Positions 37,369-47,519 of a stretch of DNA of 64,000 bases are shown in pieces. How positions within the stretch are numbered: the stretch's first letter is position 1; the number at the start of each line of letters is the position of its first letter. This DNA is from an uncultured Bacteroidia bacterium (GTDB taxonomy: Bacteria > Bacteroidota > Bacteroidia > Bacteroidales > Prolixibacteraceae). The position numbers and the translations under genes were made by a program. Under the pieces are notes generated by a model that saw only the letters and a program-made list of their open reading frames with translations, had not been told where the DNA came from and searched no databases. The stretch is from the NCBI GenBank assembly GCA_903902325.1, contig CAIUUO010000050.1, positions 1 through 64,000 of the forward strand, in the 5' to 3' direction.

Positions 37369-38787
37369 TTACAATTTCCATGGTTTCCGGTATTCGTAAT
37401 GCAGCATCTTATTGGCTTCATCGGAATTGGTGAACAATTCTTTATCGGGATCCCACTGAAGGCGTTTGCCCGTTGCCAGGGCAATGTTGGCGAGGTGGGC
37501 GAAACTGGTTGAACGGTGTCCATCTTCCAGCGTACAGAGGGGTTTTTCCCTTGTTTTGATGCAATCCAGGAAGTTGCGGATCACATTGGCGGTTGCCATC
37601 GCATTGCTGCCATCTTTCAGATCTCCGGAAGGGATACTGAATTCTTCGGCTTTGATCAACTCCTTCTCCTTCCAGTTCTGGAACTGTCCTTTTTTGGCAG
37701 GGATTATTTTGTAACCGTCCTGACTGGCCAGAAGATTTCCCTTGGTACCCCGGAGTTCAATTTCCCCGTAAGGAAAAATATCTCCGCCGCTCGATTCGAA
37801 AATGCTGAATGAAATCATTTTTTTAGAAGCGAATTCGTAGGTAACCTGCATCGTATCAGGGATATCCCCGTCATGATCCAGTACATACTTTCCGCCGTGG
37901 GCCGTGATGGCAACAGGTGCAACTTCGCCCATCATCCAGCGCATGGCATCCATGTAGTGGACGCCCCAGTTGCCCATCTGGCTTGAGAATTCACCCCACC
38001 AGCGGAAATAGTAGGGTGCCATGTTGTACTGGTAAGGCCTGGAAGCCCTTGGACCGAGCCACATATCCCAGTTGAAATCCTTGGGTGGCTGCTCGGCCTT
38101 CAGTTTACCAATCCCATTCGGGAAAAGGTTGCTGACACGGGCTGATCTGCCAACTGTTACCTGACCAATCTTACCTGCCGGAATTTCTTTGGCAAGTTTC
38201 TGGTAAACCTCGTTTCCCCTGCGGTTGAGTCCGACTGCGACTACCCGGTCGCTGGCCTTCCAAACGTTGACCATCGTCCGGCCTTCCTTAATAGTTTGTG
38301 TCAAAGGCTTCTCCACGTAAACATCTTTTCCTGCCTTCACAGCTTCAATCATCATGATGGCGTGCCAGTGATCGGGGGTTGCAATGCAGACCGCATCTAT
38401 ATTCTTGTCTTCCAGTAGTTTCCGGTAATCATTGTAACGTGTTGGTTTTGTTTCAAATTTTTCGCCCATCTGGGGAACCTGTCCTGCCAGGGTTTGTAAC
38501 CAACGCGGGTCGACAGTGCTTCTGTCGCGCTTCAAATAAGGTTCATAAATATCGCACAGGGCGGCAATTTCAACATCCTTATTTTGCATGAACAGTTCCA
38601 GAAGCTGGGAGCCTCTGTTTCCGATTCCAATAAAACCCATACGGATTTTATCGTTTGGACCGACAGTCCGACTCGTTCCATTTGAGCTATAAGCATTTAG
38701 CCCTGCTGAGATTCCGCCCATTGCCATGGTCGACTTTGCGATAAAATCGCGCCGGTTTTGTTTTGATTTGTTTTCCATTTTATACAC
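37369..38787 (-). CDS. Gfo/Idh/MocA family oxidoreductase with Tat signal
   Basis: QNRRDFIAKSTMAMGG; IRMGFIGIGNRGSQLLELF, CIATPDHWHAIMMIEAVKAGKDVYVEKPLTQTIKEGR. Confidence 0.92.
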   Translation of the reverse strand: MYKMENKSKQNRRDFIAKSTMAMGGISAGLNAYSSNGTSRTVGPNDKIRMGFIGIGNRGSQLLELFMQNKDVEIAALCDIYEPYLKRDRSTVDPRWLQTLAGQVPQMGEKFETKPTRYNDYRKLLEDKNIDAVCIATPDHWHAIMMIEAVKAGKDVYVEKPLTQTIKEGRTMVNVWKASDRVVAVGLNRRGNEVYQKLAKEIPAGKIGQVTVGRSARVSNLFPNGIGKLKAEQPPKDFNWDMWLGPRASRPYQYNMAPYYFRWWGEFSSQMGNWGVHYMDAMRWMMGEVAPVAITAHGGKYVLDHDGDIPDTMQVTYEFASKKMISFSIFESSGGDIFPYGEIELRGTKGNLLASQDGYKIIPAKKGQFQNWKEKELIKAEEFSIPSGDLKDGSNAMATANVIRNFLDCIKTREKPLCTLEDGHRSTSFAHLANIALATGKRLQWDPDKELFTNSDEANKMLHYEYRKPWKL

Positions 38788-38806
38788 TGAATTGTTTGGT
38801 TAATTC

Positions 38807-41290
38807 CTATTGTGCAAGGTTGAAGAAAACAGTCGGAATTCCTGTGCACATGACACTGGCGACATTTTTTCCACCTTTGGTATTTACACGGATAATTACC
38901 CTTCCATTATACATCTCAACTTTTCTTGAGCCGGACGAAGTGCCCAGGTTATCCACCAGTACACCATCCCCGGTCAGTCCGAAAGTTACCACATTTTTTG
39001 CATCCAGACACAACACTTGGTTCGCATCCAACAACTTGACCTCAAGAGTGGCAATTTCGCCTTTCTGATCAATTTTATTGAATGTCATCTGAGCAGGAGC
39101 TCCCCATTTTTCGGTCTGGTATGCCTGTTTGATCTCATCGGTGACCGTAATTTTCCCTTTTCGGGCAATGACCTTTAAATTATTGACACCAGGATGATAT
39201 ACAACATTCCAGCGCAAACCCGCTGCGGGAAAGTCCTGACCATTTCTTTTCTTTATTCCGAAACTCTTCCCGTTGACAAACAGTTCGGCTTCGTCGCAAT
39301 TGGAGTAGACTTTGACCATTTTCTCCTCACCGGGATCTCCCCAGCGAACAGGCCAACTGTGTCCGTAAATATGCGCCATGGGAATCTGGGTCCACCACGA
39401 CTGGAAGACATAATAAGCCTCCTTTTTTGTCAGATCACGCTCCACCACGCCTTTTTGATTCATGTATGGTATTGGATTATCGGGTCTGATCGGAGTAGAA
39501 AAATCCTTGAATGGCCAGTATGCCGAACCAGTGAGATAAGGCATATTCTCCTGTTCTTTCAAATGCCAGTCGACCAGGTTGCAAAGATAGGACTCACTCC
39601 AGTCGCCGTCTTTAGAGACCCTCGCAGGTCCTCCGAAAAGGGACGCATCTCCTTTGCGCTCATCAGTACCAACGCCGGTTTCAACTTTTTGCAGGATTTT
39701 GTCAGGAGCCTCTGAATGGCGTCCGGCGTGGCTGTCGCCACCCCATTCGGCGTGAAAGAAATGCTTGACTTTTTGCATTTCTGTTTCAGTGGACTGTCGA
39801 TATTCTGTGTAAATACCTTTGTACCAGCCTGCCCAAATGGAGGGAGAATACACATCAGGTATATCCTTGCAAAAATCACAACGCCGGATAGAAGTCATCC
39901 TGGTTGGGTCAAGTTTATGAGCCAATGTATTCAGTTCTGTCATAAATGAAAGGATTTTTTCCTTGTCAAATTCGGGGAAATCGCCCGGCCAGTCGTTTTC
40001 ATTGCCCAGCCCCCAGATGATACAAGCCGGATGATTGCTGTGCTGATCTATCATGTCAGTGAGCATGCTTTTCGCTTGTTGCTGGTATTTTGGGCCTCCT
40101 AGTCCGCCACGACACCACGGAATTTCCTCCCAGACGAAGATGCCCAGGCTATCGCACAGATTCAGGACGATCCTTGATTGCTGGTAATGGCCCAGGCGAA
40201 TAAAATTAACGCCCATATCCTTCATCATTTTCATTTCCTGACGAATCATTGGTTCGGTCATGGCTGCTGCTACGCCGGCATGATCCTCGTGACGGTGTGT
40301 GCCACGAAGCAGCAACCTGTTGCCATTCAGCTTAAACGGCCCTTTTTCGACAAATTCAAAATTTCGGAAACCAAATTTCTCTGTAACGGTTTGTGTGCCA
40401 GTGGCAGTTTCTATTGTCACGCTGCAGGTATACAAATTGGGCTGGTCGGGTGACCACAGAACCGGTTTTTTTACGATTTGCGTAAGGATTGACTTTTCGC
40501 CTTCGAAAGATTCTGTTTCCTGGGTCTTCGCGATCAACAACTTCCCGGAAGGATCTTTGATTTCAATTTTTATTCCGGCTTTGGTTAGTTCCGATTTATT
40601 CCTGAATTTCAGACTCAGATCCAATTTCCCTTCTACTCCTTTTGCATCGACCGATGCATTAACATGAAGCCTTTCTATCGAGAATGCCGGTAAATAGGCC
40701 AGATTAAGGTATCTGTAAATTCCTCCGTATACATTGAAGTCAGACATACTTGAAGGGATCATCTCGAGGTCCCTCGAGTTATCACAACGGATCGAGATTG
40801 GGATTTTCCCTTTGTAGACATCCGATACCTTCTTATTCTGAAGAAATTCCCGGACGGCATCTGTAATATCTACTGACCATTCATTGTAGCCACCCACATG
40901 TGAACCAACCTTCGTGGTGTATATCCATACTTCGGTTTTTTGTCCTGCACCTTCAAAATGGAGAAGCGTCCGCCCGTTTGTAAAAGGATTGCTTATTGTA
41001 ATGCGGTTCGTGTACCATCCCGGACCCTGGTAATAGTTCACATCCGGATCGACGGCATCCGTGGCATTGAAACAGTGGGGCAGCGTGACATTCTCCCAAA
41101 GGGGAACACTCTCGGGATCACCGGCCTTAAAGGTTCTTACTGCTTCCCAGATGCCTCCAAGGTCACCTTTGAGAAATTTCCAGTTATCATTCAGCCGGGT
41201 ACTGTTTTCTGTTTGTGCCCTGAGCAGGCCGGTGCATCCGAGTCCGCTAATCAGCAGGCACAGCATGATAAATTTTCTGGTTTGAATCAT
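38807..41290 (-). CDS. GH2 family glycoside hydrolase (beta-galactosidase/beta-glucuronidase type)
   Basis: GTHRHEDHAGVAAAM, MKDMGVNFIRLGHYQQS, CIIWGLGNENDWPG. Confidence 0.85.
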   Translation of the reverse strand: MIQTRKFIMLCLLISGLGCTGLLRAQTENSTRLNDNWKFLKGDLGGIWEAVRTFKAGDPESVPLWENVTLPHCFNATDAVDPDVNYYQGPGWYTNRITISNPFTNGRTLLHFEGAGQKTEVWIYTTKVGSHVGGYNEWSVDITDAVREFLQNKKVSDVYKGKIPISIRCDNSRDLEMIPSSMSDFNVYGGIYRYLNLAYLPAFSIERLHVNASVDAKGVEGKLDLSLKFRNKSELTKAGIKIEIKDPSGKLLIAKTQETESFEGEKSILTQIVKKPVLWSPDQPNLYTCSVTIETATGTQTVTEKFGFRNFEFVEKGPFKLNGNRLLLRGTHRHEDHAGVAAAMTEPMIRQEMKMMKDMGVNFIRLGHYQQSRIVLNLCDSLGIFVWEEIPWCRGGLGGPKYQQQAKSMLTDMIDQHSNHPACIIWGLGNENDWPGDFPEFDKEKILSFMTELNTLAHKLDPTRMTSIRRCDFCKDIPDVYSPSIWAGWYKGIYTEYRQSTETEMQKVKHFFHAEWGGDSHAGRHSEAPDKILQKVETGVGTDERKGDASLFGGPARVSKDGDWSESYLCNLVDWHLKEQENMPYLTGSAYWPFKDFSTPIRPDNPIPYMNQKGVVERDLTKKEAYYVFQSWWTQIPMAHIYGHSWPVRWGDPGEEKMVKVYSNCDEAELFVNGKSFGIKKRNGQDFPAAGLRWNVVYHPGVNNLKVIARKGKITVTDEIKQAYQTEKWGAPAQMTFNKIDQKGEIATLEVKLLDANQVLCLDAKNVVTFGLTGDGVLVDNLGTSSGSRKVEMYNGRVIIRVNTKGGKNVASVMCTGIPTVFFNLAQ

Positions 41291-41300
41291 TGTTTGATTG

Positions 41301-42146
41301 TTAAGGTCTTTGTTTTTTTTCTAAAATTTCTTTGGTAACAGCAGCCACTTCTTTTAAAAGCAATGGGAAGGCTGGTTCTGCCATACCTCCATGGTCAAAT
41401 CCCTGAAGTTCAAACAGGGTTGTTTTTGTATGCCCCGTCAATTTCATCATCCTTAACAAATAGGCATTTTCTTCATAGCGGCCAAGTAATTCAAGTTCTC
41501 GGTCACCGGTGATCAGTAACATACGGGGTGCATCCGAGCGCACGAAATAGAGAGGTGCATACTTGTCAATAATGGGTTGAGTGTTTTTAATTCCTTCTTC
41601 TTTCCGGATGGTAAAATGAGTAATAGCTTGTCCGCTAAAGGGGATCAATGCTGCAATACTGTCCGGGTCGATATTGTATTTTGCCAACCAACTCTTGTCG
41701 AGGGTGATCATCATTCCAAGGTATCCTCCGGCAGAATGCCCTGAAATGAAAATCAGATTCCTGTTTCCGCCAAATTTGCCAATGTTTTTGAACACCCATG
41801 CCACTGCTGCTGCAGCATCTTCTATATAGGCCGGAGCCTTCACTTTAGGGGAAAGCCTGTATTCAACTCCAATAACTGCGTATCCTTTGTTCATCAGAGT
41901 TTCCGGAATTTGTTTCTTCCCGCCTGTTAAACTTCCACCGTGAAACCATACAATGGTCGGAAAATTCTTTGCTTTATCAGGATAACAGATATCCAGTGTA
42001 CATTGAGATGCCAGATATGCATCATTCTTTTGAACCGAATCACTGTAATAATGAATATCTTTTACTGTGCGGTATTCCTGTTGAGCCATCAGACTTACAG
42101 GAGCAAAAAGGCATAGAAGGAATGTCAGATTTATTAATGTTTTCAT
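41301..42146 (-). CDS. secreted alpha/beta hydrolase (esterase)
   Basis: VWFHGGSLTGGKK, IFISGHSAGGYLGMMI. Confidence 0.8.
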   Translation of the reverse strand: MKTLINLTFLLCLFAPVSLMAQQEYRTVKDIHYYSDSVQKNDAYLASQCTLDICYPDKAKNFPTIVWFHGGSLTGGKKQIPETLMNKGYAVIGVEYRLSPKVKAPAYIEDAAAAVAWVFKNIGKFGGNRNLIFISGHSAGGYLGMMITLDKSWLAKYNIDPDSIAALIPFSGQAITHFTIRKEEGIKNTQPIIDKYAPLYFVRSDAPRMLLITGDRELELLGRYEENAYLLRMMKLTGHTKTTLFELQGFDHGGMAEPAFPLLLKEVAAVTKEILEKKQRP

Positions 42147-42195
42147 CTTCTTATGTAATCAAACACTATTTGGAAATACAATTGAAATCTCCCGA

Positions 42196-43932
42196 TTATT
42201 CGCTTTTCACTTTTATTTTTTCACTGGTATTCCACGGCCATGGCTTTGCCTTCGTCCGCAGCGCTTCGGCTTCCCATTTGGCTGCCATCTCCTTTACTCT
42301 TTCAGGAAATCTGGCGGCAAGGTCATTAGTTTCAGAAGGATCCTTGTCAAGATCATACAGTTCCCAGACATTTTCGTCTGCAGGAGTGAATCTTTTCTGA
42401 TTCTTCACCCTGGCAACCAATTTCCAGTCTCCGATCCTGATGGCGCGGTTGGCAGAATGTTCCCAGAAAAGGAATTCCCGTTTTGTATTCTGGTTTTTCA
42501 GGGCAGGGATCAGGCTGATACCTTCCAGCGGCTGAATGGCATTGTTGTCGAAAATGGTCGGGTATTGTACACCTGTTATTTCGAGACAAGTTGGAACAAT
42601 GTCGATTAAGTGTGATAGCTGCCTGGTAATCAATCCTTTTTTGACAATACCCTCCGGCCAGTGCACAATAAGTGGTGATGCAATACCACCCTGATGAACA
42701 TACTGTTTGTACATTCTGTAAGGAGTGTTGCTAACGTTCGCCCATTCCGGACCATAAGCCATCCATGCATTGGCATCACCGGCCATGACTCCCCGTCCGC
42801 TGCGAACAAAGCGTCCGTCACGGGTGTATATTGGCTTTTTGCTCAAATTGATTGAATCATACGAAGTTGGCTTCAGCACCAATTGGTCTGCCGTAGGAGG
42901 GATTTCAGGCTGATCAGATCCCTGAGGTTCGGCGCAACCGCCATTGTCCTGCATGAAGAAAATGACAGTGTTATCCAGTTCGCCTTTCTCCTCCAAAGCA
43001 GAGATGATTCGGCCAATACCCTGATCCATCACATCGATCATAGCCGCATAAACCTGCATACGTCGTACCTGCCAGGCTTTCAAGGGTTCATCTTTCCATG
43101 CAGGGACCTCTACACTCCTTTTTGAAAGGACGCAATTGTTGCTGATGATCCCCAGTTTCTTTAACTTGTTGAAGCGCAATACGCGAAGTGAATCCCATCC
43201 GATATCATATTTGCCTTTGTATTTTGCCACCTCTTTTTCAGGGGCATGCAATGGCCAGTGTGCAGCGGTATAGGCAACGTAAAAAAAGAATGGTTTATCC
43301 TTTGGGTGCTGTCGGATAAATTTCACGGTAGTATCGCTGATGGCATCCGTGTAATAGAAATTTTTGCCCGGTGGAACAAAAGTATTGTTACTGATCAAAG
43401 TACCAGGATCATAATAGCTTCCGGAGCCGTTTAGGGTACCGAAATACCTGTCGAATCCCCGCTGCAATGGCCAGTTCTCTTTGTTCCCTTTTGGAGAAAT
43501 GTCCTTGGCAATGTGCCATTTACCTGTCATATAAGTTGCATATCCTGCCTTTTTCAGGATATGGGCAAGGGTGACGGAGTTTTTGCTCAAATCGTCGCCA
43601 TACCCAGGCTCCGTATAATTTTCAGAGGCCAGATTGCCCATATTGGCCTCATGAGGGTAAAGGCCGGTCAAAAGGGACGCCCGGCTCGGACTGCACCTGG
43701 CGGTATTGTAAAACTGGGTGAAACGTATCCCGTTGTTAGCCAGCCTGTCGAGGTTTGGCGTTTTGATTTCCGAGCCGAAACAACCAATGTCTGAGTAACC
43801 CATGTCATCGCTTAAAATTACAAGGATATTGGGTTTCTTCAGATCAGCTCGACTGCTTTGTGAAAAGAGAGCTGAAGGCATTGCAGTAAGGAGGATCAGG
43901 TTTGCTGCTCTTGGTAAATAGAAAGATTTCAT
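42196..43932 (-). CDS. S1-type sulfatase (arylsulfatase)
   Basis: KPNILVILSDDMGYSDIGCFGSEIKTPNLDRLA; ARCSPSRASLLTG (CxPxR). Confidence 0.9.
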   Translation of the reverse strand: MKSFYLPRAANLILLTAMPSALFSQSSRADLKKPNILVILSDDMGYSDIGCFGSEIKTPNLDRLANNGIRFTQFYNTARCSPSRASLLTGLYPHEANMGNLASENYTEPGYGDDLSKNSVTLAHILKKAGYATYMTGKWHIAKDISPKGNKENWPLQRGFDRYFGTLNGSGSYYDPGTLISNNTFVPPGKNFYYTDAISDTTVKFIRQHPKDKPFFFYVAYTAAHWPLHAPEKEVAKYKGKYDIGWDSLRVLRFNKLKKLGIISNNCVLSKRSVEVPAWKDEPLKAWQVRRMQVYAAMIDVMDQGIGRIISALEEKGELDNTVIFFMQDNGGCAEPQGSDQPEIPPTADQLVLKPTSYDSINLSKKPIYTRDGRFVRSGRGVMAGDANAWMAYGPEWANVSNTPYRMYKQYVHQGGIASPLIVHWPEGIVKKGLITRQLSHLIDIVPTCLEITGVQYPTIFDNNAIQPLEGISLIPALKNQNTKREFLFWEHSANRAIRIGDWKLVARVKNQKRFTPADENVWELYDLDKDPSETNDLAARFPERVKEMAAKWEAEALRTKAKPWPWNTSEKIKVKSE

Positions 43933-43949
43933 GGCAGATTATTTCGTAT

Positions 43950-45338
43950 TCATTCTTCTTTTTGTTTCGCTTTTTTGGCTTTCTTCTTCAGTTGATTGGC
44001 AGCCTTGTTGGCATGACGACCGGTGCCATCGCCCTGGTCAATGTACCCGCCCTTCGGGTTTAAGCGGTCGAGTTCTGTCTGCAGACTTTTGCGTGCGGCG
44101 ATTGCAGCCTCGTTTTTCGTATCGGCAGCGACGGCAATCTCTTCGAAAGGAGCCTTGCTCATGTCATATAGTTCACCGGATTCATTGAGTTTCCATCCCG
44201 CATTACGCACCCAGTAATTGTTGGCAAGTTGCACAAATACTGAGTTTCTTGGGTTTCCTTTTTGGCCGTGGATTTGGGCATTAAAGCTTTGACCATCAAG
44301 AATAGCCTCTTTTGGCAGGGTCGCTCCCGTAATTTCAGCAAAAGTTGGAAGAAAATCTGTTTCACTGATCAGATCATCAGAAACCTTTCCTTTAGGTGTG
44401 ACGCCAGGCCAGTAAATGATCAGCGGCTCAAGACTTCCGCCTTCAAGCATCGATCCTTTTTGTCCGCTTAACCGGCGTCCACCGATCGTAGCCCTATCCG
44501 ATTTGCCTCCGGCAGTTCCGTTGTCGCTAAAGAAAATCAGGATGGTATTGTCGCTTAGTTTGAGGCGGTCGAGTTCTTTCCGGAGGGCGCCTACAAGCTT
44601 GTCCATATAAACGATATTGTCGTCATAGAAGTCGGTAGTAGTCGGTTTGCTGTCGGGAGTTCTCATAATTTCCCCATGAACATGCGACATGGAATAGTAG
44701 GCGAAGAACTGGTTGTTTTTGTTTTTTGTCAGGAAATCGACCATCTTCTGATGCATCACATCCGGCATATACTCGTTCTCTTTCAGGATAAAGTCCGTAC
44801 CATTGACCCTGTAATTCTGTTTTTTTCCGGGCTCCGTCCAGTAAACGCCGCTTCCAAAGAACCGCAGGTATTCATCAAAGCTGAAGTCAGATGGATCATC
44901 CGGTAATTGCCCCCATTTGCCGATACACGTGGAAACATATCCAGCAGGTTTAATGTAATAAGGGATCGCCTTCTCGGCTTTGGTAAAGACGCTGGAGCAG
45001 GCATCCTGGTTTGTAGCCCCGGTGCGGAACACATACCGTCCGGTAAGGAGGGTTGCACGCGACGGGCCACACAGTGGTGTGGCATAGGCATGCGTGAAAC
45101 GGAGTCCCTGACTCGCCAGTTTATCGATATTGGGCGTTTTGTAATGATCAGACCCGTTACAGCCAATTTCGGCATAACCCAGATCATCGGCCAGAATAAA
45201 GATGATGTTTGGCTTCTTCTGTTGGGTTTTTTGTGCATCAGCGAGGGTAGAGTTCATCATTGCCCCTATCATTGGCAGGGTAAGCATACCAACTGTTTTA
45301 ATGTTGGCAAGTCTCGGGAAAGTCTTTAAAAGATTCAT
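43950..45338 (-). CDS. S1-type sulfatase
   Basis: KPNIIFILADDLGYAEIGCNGSDHYKTPNIDKLA; LCGPSRATLLTG (CxPxR). Confidence 0.9.
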   Translation of the reverse strand: MNLLKTFPRLANIKTVGMLTLPMIGAMMNSTLADAQKTQQKKPNIIFILADDLGYAEIGCNGSDHYKTPNIDKLASQGLRFTHAYATPLCGPSRATLLTGRYVFRTGATNQDACSSVFTKAEKAIPYYIKPAGYVSTCIGKWGQLPDDPSDFSFDEYLRFFGSGVYWTEPGKKQNYRVNGTDFILKENEYMPDVMHQKMVDFLTKNKNNQFFAYYSMSHVHGEIMRTPDSKPTTTDFYDDNIVYMDKLVGALRKELDRLKLSDNTILIFFSDNGTAGGKSDRATIGGRRLSGQKGSMLEGGSLEPLIIYWPGVTPKGKVSDDLISETDFLPTFAEITGATLPKEAILDGQSFNAQIHGQKGNPRNSVFVQLANNYWVRNAGWKLNESGELYDMSKAPFEEIAVAADTKNEAAIAARKSLQTELDRLNPKGGYIDQGDGTGRHANKAANQLKKKAKKAKQKEE

Positions 45339-45350
45339 GATTCAGGAGTT

Positions 45351-47504
45351 TTATTTATTGTTTTTTATATTTATCCAAAGCAAGGGGTTTTTCAGCATCA
45401 TTGAAATTGCGCTTTCATCACTATTGTTTTTCTCTTTTAGTGATTTCCACAAGTCAATCCAGGCAGGATTGCTTCCTGCAATCGCTGCGAAAATCATAAA
45501 TTGCCTGGCTTCGGGTTGATCGTTCCAATGGTCCACATCCTCACCTCCGGTCCATTTCTTTTTGTCCAGGAGGAATGAGAGCATATAATCGAGACCTTTC
45601 CAGATGCCACGCCCGTCGGGCAGTACATAATTCCAGTCATTGAAGTTTTTATCATCAAGGATCCAAAGTAAGGAGGCCGTTGCATCCAGATTGAACAAGG
45701 AATAGGAATAGGGTTTGGTCCTGGCCAGTTCTTCCGGATAGCTTCCGTTTGACGCCATCTGGTTGGGCAGCAATATTTTCATGTAATGGTCGCGGCACAT
45801 CCGCAGGACCTTTTCATCCCCGGTTAATCGGGCATAGGAGGCGACCTGTGCATGCCACCAGGTACCATGGTTATTCCTGGCGTTCATCTCATCAAGACCA
45901 TAGGAATGTGTAGTAAGCCAGGAGACAAATTTTCCAAACCATTCTTTTATGGCTGCAATGTCTTTGGCAGATACGGCCGGGGATTTCTGCAGAATCATCA
46001 CGGATTGCGCAACATCCATTAATTGTCCTGCATCGATGATCCCGGTTCCGCGACCGGTATTTACACCGCGGATTGCCTGCGCATACAGCATATTGGGGTT
46101 CATCATGGTAGTTGTATCAACCAGCCAGGCCATCAGATGTTCCATCGCAGCATTGGCATATTTTTGATTTCCGGTTAAAAGCCAGGCGGATGTCTCTGTT
46201 CCGACAATCCATGAGAAATTGCGGAGATCCTTGTCGTGATCCTGGAACCGGCCGGGAAACCTCAGCCCGTCATGCCGGATAAATTTTCCGTTTGGATTGG
46301 CAGGGTCAGGCCACCAATACGGACCTTCCGAGTAAAAATCGTGCCTGCCGCCTGCACTTCTGGGGCATGAAGTGGCTGTTACTGTTCGTGGTTTTACATT
46401 TAATAATTTTTGGGCTCTTTGGATGATTCCTTCCTTCTCCATTGCTTCTACCTGCCTGACTATCGAATCCGAAACGGAGATTCCATTGGTTTTACTGCCA
46501 GTTTGATTGATTTTAACTTCCGCGATGCCAATGCCAAGTTCTCCTGCAATGGAATATAGAAGATATATTTTTCCCTGGTCTTCGAAGATGGCAGGATCCC
46601 TGAGTTCACGGACCGATTTTTTGGAGGCTCCTTCAACTGATTTTACAATTGGATTGTTGACGCCCTCATAATCGTATTGAGGTTCCAGTAGCGAAACTGG
46701 CGTCGAAGCTTCCCAGTTTTGCCAGTCTTTGGTTAGATGGATTTTTGAATAGAGGATGTGTTCAGGTGCATCTCCGATTCTGGAATAGAAGATATACATG
46801 AACTCCCCTTTTTGAAGCAGGGCCAGATGTCGCAAGTGGTACGATCCGTTGGGATCATTAACCAGACGATAGGGGTTGGGTCCCTGTTCAAATTTTGTCT
46901 TCCCATCGTCAGACCTGTACAATCCTTTCTTCGACATGGCGTAAAACTGATTGTCCCATTTGAAGACCCTGAAATAGGATTCGCCGAGTATTTCATGCTC
47001 AGGAAGAAAGTCAATCCCATTTTTAGAGGTAGCCCGAAGAGTCACCTGGGGGGTTTCTACGCCATCTGCTGTTTTCCCTGCCGAGATGTGGAAATACATC
47101 ACCAACTCCTTTTTTTCGGGATCAATCAAAAGATCGGGAGATGCGATATGTTTGACAGCCAACTTATTGATGCCATCATCGAAAATGCAATCTTCCCTTT
47201 TCAGGGTTCCCTTTTCATAAATTTTCCAGGGACCTTCAGGATGATCAGCATAAGCCAGACGGATGTATTTCCCCTGGTGGTGGGCAAAATAGAGGTAATA
47301 TTTCCCCAACGGAGACTGGATCCAGTCGGGTACTTTGATCATTGAAGGGCCATTGATGTTATCTCCATCCCCGGAAGGAAGCATTCCGGGTGTAATGATT
47401 GGATTTACTTTCAGCCGGAGTGCTTCAAACCCCTGTGAATAACCGAATGATGCGGTTAAAATGAATAGTGCAAGAAATGCTGCTTGTTTGTAAAATTTAA
47501 TCAT
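45351..47504 (-). CDS. fusion protein: N-terminal GH43/five-bladed-propeller-like domain plus C-terminal PL38/alginate lyase-like domain
   Basis: N-terminus YYLYFAHHQGKYIRLAYADHPEGPW, LRDPAIFEDQGKIYLLYSIAGE; C-terminus RSAGGRHDFYSEGPYWWPDPANPNGKFIRHDG, LDEMNARNNHGTWW. Confidence 0.8.
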   Translation of the reverse strand: MIKFYKQAAFLALFILTASFGYSQGFEALRLKVNPIITPGMLPSGDGDNINGPSMIKVPDWIQSPLGKYYLYFAHHQGKYIRLAYADHPEGPWKIYEKGTLKREDCIFDDGINKLAVKHIASPDLLIDPEKKELVMYFHISAGKTADGVETPQVTLRATSKNGIDFLPEHEILGESYFRVFKWDNQFYAMSKKGLYRSDDGKTKFEQGPNPYRLVNDPNGSYHLRHLALLQKGEFMYIFYSRIGDAPEHILYSKIHLTKDWQNWEASTPVSLLEPQYDYEGVNNPIVKSVEGASKKSVRELRDPAIFEDQGKIYLLYSIAGELGIGIAEVKINQTGSKTNGISVSDSIVRQVEAMEKEGIIQRAQKLLNVKPRTVTATSCPRSAGGRHDFYSEGPYWWPDPANPNGKFIRHDGLRFPGRFQDHDKDLRNFSWIVGTETSAWLLTGNQKYANAAMEHLMAWLVDTTTMMNPNMLYAQAIRGVNTGRGTGIIDAGQLMDVAQSVMILQKSPAVSAKDIAAIKEWFGKFVSWLTTHSYGLDEMNARNNHGTWWHAQVASYARLTGDEKVLRMCRDHYMKILLPNQMASNGSYPEELARTKPYSYSLFNLDATASLLWILDDKNFNDWNYVLPDGRGIWKGLDYMLSFLLDKKKWTGGEDVDHWNDQPEARQFMIFAAIAGSNPAWIDLWKSLKEKNNSDESAISMMLKNPLLWINIKNNK

Positions 47505-47519
47505 AGTCGTTTGTACACA

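Noticed and set aside
42200-42230. TTCACTTTTA-like run near the sulfatase stop as another heptad array
   Set aside because: Falls in coding sequence for the lysine-rich C-terminus (SEKIKVKSE) and lacks clear 7-bp periodicity.
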